Positions 57,300 through 64,000 of a DNA stretch of 64,000 bases are shown piece by piece. Positions within the stretch are counted from its first letter, which is position 1. Each line of letters starts with the position of its first letter. Position numbers and translations under genes: made by a program. This DNA is from Delphinus delphis (taxonomy: Eukaryota; Chordata; Mammalia; Artiodactyla; Delphinidae), in assembly GCF_949987515.2 (NCBI RefSeq), contig NC_082701.1:32815755-32879754 (forward strand), read 5' to 3'. The notes below the pieces were generated by a model. The model ran no database searches, was not told the DNA's origin, and saw only the letters and a program-made list of their open reading frames with translations.

Positions 57300-58214
57300 T
57301 GAGGAGGAGGTATATTTTCTGAAATATACATCTGTTAAAGAACTCCTGTCTAAAATATACTAAAGAACTCCCACAAATCAAAAGGAAAAGACAGAAAACG
57401 AACCTCTCAAATAGCTAAAGACTTGAACAGGCCCTTCACAATTGAAGAAATCCTCATTCCAATAACATGAAGAAGATGTTCAATTTTATTAATCATCAGG
57501 AAAATATATATTAAAGTCACCATGAGATTCTGCTACACACATACGCCAGAATGGCTCAAATGAAAACAATTGTCAGTTTCAAATGGCAGCAAGGCTGTGG
57601 AGCAACAGGAACTTTTATGCATTGCTGGTGGGAGTGTAAATTGGTACAAAAATATGGAATACTGTATAGTACTATCTAGTAAAGATGATATATGCATATC
57701 CTATCACCAGCAACTCCATTAGTAGACATATGTCATGCAGAAGTGTTTAGCTTTGACAATTTCTCCAAAATTACATAAAAGAATGTTCATAGAAAGACTG
57801 GATTAAACAAAAACCATGTCCATTAATATTTGAAGGGATAAATAATCTGGATATAGTTAAAGAACAAAATATTGCATAGTAATGAGAAGGAACAAGCTAT
57901 TACTTCAAGAAAAACACAGATGCATTTCACTAGATATATTGAATGAAATAAGTCAAAGGAAAAGAATATTGTGCTTTATTCCATTTAAATGAAGAGCAGA
58001 AGACAGACACAACTAATTAACAGTGTTAGAAGTTTGAATAGGGGTTACCTTTGAGGGAAGGTCTGATTGAGAAGGAGCAGGATGAGGCCTCTGGGGTGCT
58101 GGCTACATAGATGTGCTTATAATGCTCTGTTCAATTTCCTGCACATAGTGTTTCAACAAGGTTTTTTGAAAAGTAGATACTTGTGTAGGAACACACACAC
58201 ACACACACACACAA
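57300..58214 (+). mobile_element. Old L1M 3' end, copy 2, ending in (AC)n
   Basis: CAAATAGCTAAAGACTTGAA, TGCATTGCTGGTGGGAGTGT, ATTGAATGAAATAAGTCAAA and TAGGGGTTACCTTTGAGGGA follow L1 3' order. The copy ends with an (AC)n microsatellite at 58191-58214. Confidence 0.75.
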
Positions 58215-58552
58215 AATTAAAAGACAAGCCATGAACTGAGAGATAATATTCATACATATAACTGACCACAGTTTAATATCCACAACATATGAAGAATTCT
58301 TATAAATCAGTAAGAAAAAGACAACTACTACTCACAAAATGTACCAAATATATAAACAGGTAATTCACAGAAGGTAACCAAAGGGGCCAAAAACATATTA
58401 AAGAATATTCAGTCTCCCTGGCTATTGGGGAAATGTAAATTAATACCATACTTAGATATCTTTTTATATTGGTTAGATTGGCATCAACCAGACAATGCCA
58501 AGTGAATGTGGAATGAAGATATGGGGCAATGAGAAGTTTCATAAATTGCTGG

Positions 58553-58923
58553 TGTCTTAGCTTGAGGTACTATAACAAAATACCATAAACTGGGTGGCTT
58601 AAACAACAGACATTTATTTCTCACGGTTCTGAGGGCTGGAAGTCCAAGATCAAAGTGTTAACCTACTCAGCTCTTGGTGAGGGCTGCCATCTTGTTGGGT
58701 GTTGACATGACCTTTACCTTGTGTGCATGTGGAGAGAGAGTTCTCATATCTTTTCCTTTTCTCATAAGGGCAATAATTGCATCATGAAGGTCCTACCTCC
58801 ATGAGCTAATCTATACCTAGTTACCTCTCAAAAGCTCCACCCTAAATACCATTACATTGGAAGTTAGGGCTTCAACATATGAATTTTAGAGTGGGGGGAA
58901 ACACAATTATTCAACCCCTAATG
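58553..58923 (-). mobile_element. MaLR-type solo LTR (MST/THE1 group)
   Basis: Minus orientation: TGTCTTAGCTTGAGGTACTA, CAAAATACCATAAACTGGGT, TTATTTCTCACGGTTCTGAG, GGTCCTACCTCCATGAGCTA and ACACAATTATTCAACCCCTA. It is inserted in the GCTGGTGGG word of the L1M copy; GCTGG and GCTTG at the edges could be the 5-bp duplication. Confidence 0.85.
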
Positions 58924-59185
58924 GCTTGTTGGATTATAAATTGGTACAACCACTTAGAAGAGCAATTGGCAATATTTAGCAAAGTTGAAGATGTGCAGGT
59001 TTGTTCATTCATCCAACAGTTCTTCTACTCTTAGATGAAGATGCTAGAGAAATACTCATATATGGGTAGAAAAAACATAAAATGATGCTAAATACACTAG
59101 AAATAAGTGATTGGAAACAACCAAAATGTTCATCAGTAGAACAGATAAATTAATTATGGTATAGTAAAATCCCTCTATAACAATA

Positions 59186-59515
59186 AATAAGGTCCAAATA
59201 TTCAGCCAGGTAAAATGAGGCAGCTAAGCTATGAAGTCTTGCAGTTCCTGGGATCTACTATCTAGTTTGGCAGTACATGCTGGAGTTGTCTGATACAGTT
59301 TAAATAGCAATAAAAGTGATTCGAAGTACTATGTTTGGAGAGGAATTCCAAGACAGTGGTCACAATGTTGAGATCTTCCCAGTTAACTGTCACCTTTTAT
59401 GAGGACCATGTTCAAGGAAATTAGGTTGAAAGAAACTGGAGACAAGGGGGCATATTTTGGTCTTATTCTTCAAAGATAAATCCCATCGTACCTGAATTTC
59501 ACACTTATTCCAAGG
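59186..59515. other. Unidentified insert inside L1M copy 3
   Basis: About 330 bp separates two consecutive L1M segments and matches no family I recognise. Possible edge repeat: GGTATAGT near 59158 and GGTATCAGT near 59513. Confidence 0.5.
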
Positions 59516-60109
59516 TATCAGTGTATATTAATGAAACAGAATACTACACAACATTTAAAATGTACAAACTAGAGCTACAAATGTCAACATGGGAATATAT
59601 CAAAAACATAAATTTGAGTGAAAATAGAAATTGCAAAATAATATCTAGAGTTTGATACAATTCGACTCAAATGCTAAAACCAGTAGAATAATACTACATT
59701 TTGTTTATTGATCCGTAATGTGTAATCAAGTCTAACACAATAATGGAAGGACACATACTACCTCCAGGATTGTGAAGAAGAGCAGGAAATGAGATCAGGA
59801 TAGTACCTAAAGGAATTTTTAACTGTAGTTTATTACATGTCACTTCTTTTAAAAAGTCAGATGTCAATTAGGTTTGTTGATGCGGATGACTATACATGGG
59901 TTCATTATACCATTTTGTATGTTGAAAATATTTTGAAATTAAAAATATAGTCAGAAAAGAAAACCATTGCTTTGATCCAACACACCCCCTAATTTCATCA
60001 TGAAGGAAACTGAGAACCCAAGAAGTAAAGAGGTTCCCCCAGCCTGTATTTTATTTTCTGTCATTCTTTAAGGAGACATGACATATGTATGCATTTTAAA
60101 AGCAGCTAC

Positions 60110-60310
60110 CATTGTATGTTCATTGTATAACAGGCAGTTTAATAAGCACTTATGTTCATGATTTTATTTAATCTTCCAAAAAGCCACACTCCTATGAGAC
60201 ATATCCTATCTCTTATTTTATAGATGAGAAAACAGATCGAGATATTAAAGTGATACAATTTGATCAAGATTACCAACTAATTATAATCTATATAATTTCA
60301 GAGCATGGTT
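60110..60310 (-). mobile_element. MIR SINE
   Basis: AATAAGCACTTATGTTCATG, TTTTATTTAATCTTCCAAAA and TTTTATAGATGAGAAAACAG follow MIR order on the minus strand. Confidence 0.72.
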
Positions 60311-60729
60311 GCATTATGAATTAACTATTAATCTTATTGTTCACCTATATGTGGTAATTCTCCCCACCCCTTATCCCCAAGTCATTTATAACTTTCTCTT
60401 TATTATTCTTTTTTAAAATTTTTTCTCTTTGTTTTTCAGCAATTTAAATATGTTGTGAATAAGTGTGGTTCTCAGCCCTTCTTCCTGCTTAGGACTTGCT
60501 AGTTTTAATATTTAAGATTTGCTATTTTCATCAAATTTGAAAAGCTATTATATAAAAATATCATGTGTTTTTTCAGATATTATTCTGTCTCATTCTTTTC
60601 CTGGGACTCTGGTTACATGTATATTGTACTGCTTGATATTTTCTCATAGTGATGACATTCTGTTCTGTTTTTATTTCAGTCTTTTCCCTTTGTGCTTCAT
60701 CTTGGGCATTTTAAAAGTTGGACTGTCAT
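60311..60729. other. Unassigned AT-rich stretch
   Basis: No secure family. The sequence could be the diverged 3' continuation of the neighbouring minus-strand L1M. Confidence 0.35.
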
Positions 60730-61465
60730 AAACTTCACTGATCCTTTCTTCTTCAGTGTTCATTCAGATGTTTAATCCATCTAATGTATTTTATAGTTTA
60801 ACATTTTTTTGTTTTGATTTATAATCTGTTTGAGTTAATTTTTGTATGAGGTGTTAAGTTATTATCAGGGTTCATGTTTCTTATCTATGAATAATTGTTT
60901 CAACAAAATTTTTTGCCACTGAGTTGCTTTTGCAACTTTGTCAAAAGTCTGTTGGTCATATTCATATGAGTCTATCTCTGGACTCTCCTTGTTCTATTGA
61001 TCTATGTGTCTAACCCTCTACCAAAATTATACTGTCTTAATTGCTTTAACTATATAGTAAATCTTATAATCATATAGTGGGATACCTTCAAATTTATTCT
61101 TCTTTTTCAAAATTGTTTTCAGCTATTCTAGTTTCTTTGATACATATTTTAGAATCAGCTTGTCTTTATCTGTCAATATGTTGCTGGAATTTTTCATAGG
61201 AAATGTATATCAGCTTAGGGAGAATTGACATCTTTATTTTGTTTTATCCATCCATAATCACAGTATGCTCTCTCCATTTATTCAGGTTTTCTTTTACTTC
61301 CTCATTTAGTGCTTTGTAGTTTTCAGCATATGTATTCTGTACATATTTTGTTATATTTACATGTAAATATTTTATTTGGTCAGGGCTATTGTAAATACTA
61401 TTGTGTTTTAAAGGCTCATTTCATTTTGTTAATAATATTAGTATATAGAAATATGTTTATTTTAT
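60730..61465 (-). mobile_element. Old L1M ORF2 fragment
   Basis: Antisense ORF2: CAACTTTGTCAAAAGTCTGT, TATCTCTGGACTCTCCTTGT, TATACTGTCTTAATTGCTTT, ATTCTTCTTTTTCAAAATTG, AGGGAGAATTGACATCTTTA and GTGCTTTGTAGTTTTCAGCA. It ends at about 61465, facing a plus-strand copy. Confidence 0.78.
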
Positions 61466-62150
61466 ACACTCACAGAAAACTATCTAAAAAGGAAATTTGG
61501 AAAACAATCCCGTTCACAATAGCACCAAAAATAATAAAATACAAAGGAACAAACTTAACTAAGAATGTGAAAGACTTGAATACTAAAAACTACAAAATAT
61601 TGATGCAAGTAACTATAGAAGACACAAACAAATGGAAAGACATTGCATGTTCATGGATTAGAAGACTTATTATTGTTAAAATGTCCCTGCTACCCAAAGC
61701 AATAAACAGATATACAGATGCAATTCCTATCAAAATCCCAATGGCAGTTTTGCAAAAATTGGAGCACTATTCACAATAGCCAAGATGTGGAAACAACACT
61801 AATGTCCACTGACAGATAAATGGATAAAGAATATGTGGTATATACACACAATGAAATACCATTTGACTTTAAAAAGGAATGAAATTCTGCAATAGTCAAC
61901 AGCATGGTTGAACCTTGAGGACATAATAAGCCAGTCACAGAAAGACAACTACTACACAATTTCACTTATATGAGTCTAAGATAGTCAATTCATAGAATCA
62001 AAGAGTGGAATAGTGGTTGGTGGGCTGGGGGGAGAGGGAAATGAGGAATTACCAAACAATGGACATAAAGTTTCAGGTAAGGAGGGTGAATAAGTTCTAG
62101 AGATTGTTTGTAAAATACTGTGCCTATAGTCAACAATACAAGACTATGAG
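61466..62150 (+). mobile_element. Old L1M ORF2 end and 3' UTR, internally deleted
   Basis: Reads LSKKEIWKTIPFTIAPKIIK, DTNKWKDIACSW and VKMSLLPKAINRY, then jumps near 61765 to TTCACAATAGCCAAGATGTG and TGGATAAAGAATATGTGGTA, missing a large part of the C-terminal region. The 3' UTR continues with TGGTTGGTGGGCTGGGG to about 62150. Confidence 0.8.
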
Positions 62151-62210
62151 GAAATTTGCACAAGCCTCTTAGATAGCCTCATCCACAAGAGGACAGACAG
62201 CAGAAGCAAG

Positions 62211-62419
62211 AAGAATTATAGGGATTCCCTGGTGGTGCAGTGGTTGAGAGTCCACCTGCCAATGCAGGGGACATGGGTTCATGCCCTGGTCTGGGAAGAT
62301 CCCACATGCTGCGGAGCAGATGGACCCATGAGCCATGGCCGCTGAGCCTGCACTTCCAGAACCTGTGCTCCACAACGGGAGAGGCCACGTACCGCAAAAA
62401 AAGAAAAAAAAGAACTATA
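62211..62419 (+). mobile_element. CHR-2-type SINE number 6
   Basis: The body is about 62221-62409: GGGATTCCCTGGTGGTGCAG, B-box-like GGGTTCATGCCC, and an A-rich tail. The usual CAACAGTGAGAGGCC block near the end is missing. AAGAATTATA at 62211-62220 and AAGAACTATA at 62410-62419 are the duplication with one mismatch. Many CpG sites have changed, so it is older than number 7. Confidence 0.92.
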
Positions 62420-62468
62420 ATCCTGCAGCCTGTCAAACAAAATTCACATTCACAGAAAGGTAGACAAG

Positions 62469-63362
62469 GTGAAAAGGCAGAGGGCTATGTACCAGATGAA
62501 GGAACAAGACAAAACCCCAGAAAAACAACTAAATGAAGTGGAGATAGGAAACCTTCCAGAAAAACAATTCAGAATAATGATAATGAAGATGATCCAGGAC
62601 CTCGAAAAAAGAATGGAGGCAAAGATCGAGAAGATGAAAGAAATGTTTAACAAGGACCTAGAAGAATTAAACAACAAACAAACAGAGATGAACAATACAA
62701 TAACTGAGATGAAAAATACACTAGAAGGAATCAATAGCAGAATAACTGAGGCAGAAGAATGGATAAGTGACCTGGAAGACAGAATGGTGGAAATCACTGC
62801 TGTGGAACAGAATAAAGAAAAAAGAATGAAAAGAAATGAGAGATCTCTGGGACAATATTAAATGCAACAACATTCGAATTATAGGGGTCCCAGAAGGAGA
62901 AGAGAGAGAGAAATGACTCGAGAAAATATCTGAAGAGATTATAGTCAAAAACTTCCAAACACGGGAAAGGAAATAGCCACCAAAGTCCAGGAAGTGCAGA
63001 GAGTCCCATACAGGATAAACCCAAGGAGAAACATGCCAAGACACATAGTAATCAAATTGGCAAAGATTAAAGACAAAGAAAAATTATTGAAAGTAGCAAG
63101 GGAAAAATGACAACTGACATACAAGGGAACTCCCATAAGGTTAACAGCTGATTTCTCAGCAGAAACTCTACAAGCCAGAAGGGAATGGCATGACATACTT
63201 AAAGTGATGAAAGGGAAGAACCTACAACCAAGATTTCTCTACCCGGCAAGGAACTCATTCAAATTCGATGGAGAAATCAAAAGCTTTACAGACAAGCAAA
63301 AGCTAAGAGAATTCAGTACCACCAAACCATCTCTATAACAAATGCTAAAGGAACTTCTCTAA
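62469..63362 (+). pseudogene. ORF1: L1-G ORF1 remnant
   Basis: The ATG at 62469 opens MKRQRAMYQMKEQDKTPEKQ, followed by the long coiled-coil region LEKRMEAKIEKMKEMFNKDL and ITEMKNTLEGINSRITEAEE. A small deletion near 62840 (RNERSL, where other copies read RTEDSLRDLW) shifts the frame and creates a stop at 62861. Beyond it the RRM and C-terminal parts are recognisable in other frames, with another stop near 62916 and TGA at about 63108. The stop TAA lies at 63360-63362. It encoded the RNA-binding trimer protein of L1; this copy is dead. Confidence 0.88.
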
Positions 63363-63414
63363 GTGGGAAACACAGGAGAAGAAAAGGACTTAGAGAAACA
63401 AACCCATAACAATT

Positions 63415-63650
63415 AAGAAAGTGAGGGGCTTCCCTGGTGGCGCAGCGGTTGGGGGTCCGCCTGCCGATGCGGGGGACGCGGGTTCGTGCCCCGGTCTGGG
63501 AGGATCCCACGTGCCGCGGAGTGGCTGGGCCCGTGAGCCATGGCCGCTGAGCCTGAGCGTCCGGAGCCTGTGCTCCGCAGCGGGAGAGGCCGCAGCGGTG
63601 GGAGGCCCGCGTACCGCAAAAAAAAAAAAAAAAAAAAAAAAAGAAAGTGA
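63415..63650 (+). mobile_element. CHR-2-type SINE number 7, well preserved
   Basis: The body is 63425-63640 with about 24 uninterrupted A bases at the end. AAGAAAGTGA is repeated perfectly at 63415-63424 and 63641-63650. CpG sites are mostly retained (GCGCAGCGG, GGGGGACGCGGG, GTGCCGCGG), so it looks young. It separates ORF1 from ORF2 of L1-G. Confidence 0.96.
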
Positions 63651-64000
63651 TAATAGGAATGTACATATCAATAATTACCTTAAAAGTGAATGGATTAAAT
63701 GCTCCAACCAGAAGACACAGTCTCACTGAATGGATACAAAAACAAGACCCATATACGCTGTCTATGAGAGACCCACTTCAGACCTTGGGACACATACAGA
63801 CTGAAAGTGAGGGGATGGAAAAAGATATTCCATGCAAATGGAAATCAAAAGAAAGCTGGAGTAGCAATACTCATATCAGATAAAATAGACTTTAAAATAA
63901 AGAATGTTACAAGAGACAAGGAAGGACACTACATAATGATAAAGGGATCAATCCAAGAAGAAGTTATAAGAATTATAAATATATATGAACACAACATAGG
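63647..64000 (+). pseudogene. ORF2: L1-G ORF2 start, truncated by the window
   Basis: The position of the usual ATG now reads GTG (63647), and an ATG follows at 63659. The reading gives MYISIITLKVNGLNAPTRRH and EWIQKQDPY, the beginning of the endonuclease, in which the usual NVNGLN is KVNGLN. A frameshift after DPY replaces the CLQETH motif, and the region is resumed in another frame (RPLGHIQTESEGMEK). The rest lies outside the window. Confidence 0.85.

Larger units (their letters stand above)
58220..59945 (+). mobile_element. Old L1M 3' end, copy 3, split twice
   Basis: Three blocks make one L1 end. The first is 58220-58552 (TCAGTCTCCCTGGCTATTGG, CATAAATTGCTGG). The second is 58924-59185 (ATAAATTGGTACAACCACTT, ACCAAAATGTTCATCAGTAG). 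The third is about 59516-59945 (GAAACAGAATACTACACAAC, GTACCTAAAGGAATTTTTAA). An LTR fills the first gap and an unidentified segment fills the second. Confidence 0.72.
62151..64000 (+). mobile_element. L1-G, LINE-1 running off the window end
   Basis: It starts with leader sequence (TAGATAGCCTCATCCACAAG, GGACAGACAGCAGAAGCAAG), followed by ORF1, a spacer and the start of ORF2. Its leader and ORF1 start differ from L1-C, L1-D and L1-E, so it belongs to another, apparently older lineage. Two SINEs are inserted, one before ORF1 and one between ORF1 and ORF2. Confidence 0.88.

Noticed and set aside
44798..63640. tRNA-like A and B boxes as candidate tRNA genes
   Set aside because: They are the heads of SINEs with tails and target duplications; a complete cloverleaf is not present.
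1..64000. A new defence system, gene cluster or other novel multi-gene system
   Set aside because: No intact non-transposon gene was seen; the content is explained by layered retroelements, old DNA transposons, microsatellites and unassigned intergenic-like DNA.

Overview
The window is mammalian nuclear DNA with no host protein-coding exon, rRNA or functional tRNA gene that I can support. It is most likely from a cetacean (whale or dolphin). The main evidence is seven copies of a tRNA-derived SINE whose head begins GGGCTTCCCTGGTGGCGCAG and whose body matches the CHR-2/CHRS type of cetaceans and close relatives, plus one CHR-1/Bov-tA-type copy and several artiodactyl-type L1 elements. Species cannot be named from this sequence.

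Layout. 1-16975: a three-deep L1 nest. L1-A (+, ORF2 onwards, its 5' part outside the window) is split by L1-B (-, complete from 3' tail to 5' UTR). L1-B is itself split in its 5' UTR by L1-C (+, full length, 6.97 kb). Two of the insertions carry readable target-site duplications (TSDs), so the order A, then B, then C is shown directly. 17323-23150: L1-D (+), near full length with a large 5' UTR deletion. 23151-36149: sequence with fewer repeats, holding an ERV-L internal fragment with a dUTPase remnant, old L1M, a class I-like solo LTR, a MIR interrupted by a 5'-inverted L1, a small hAT element with its 8-bp TSD, and an MLT2-type LTR interrupted by a Tigger-like element. 36162-43332: L1-E (-), a structurally complete 7.17-kb L1 with a 12-bp TSD. 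43345-62150: a mosaic of old L1M/L1ME, L2, MIR, MaLR LTR and hAT pieces, sprinkled with young SINEs. 62151-64000: L1-G (+), carrying two SINE insertions and running off the window end.

Nothing here works as a gene system. Every L1 ORF1 and ORF2 I read is broken by stops or frameshifts. The interest lies in transposon biology: readable insertion histories, tandem-repeat arrays in the 5' UTRs of two different L1 lineages, a twin-primed L1, and a few segments that stay unexplained. Family names are from pattern recognition only; no database was searched.
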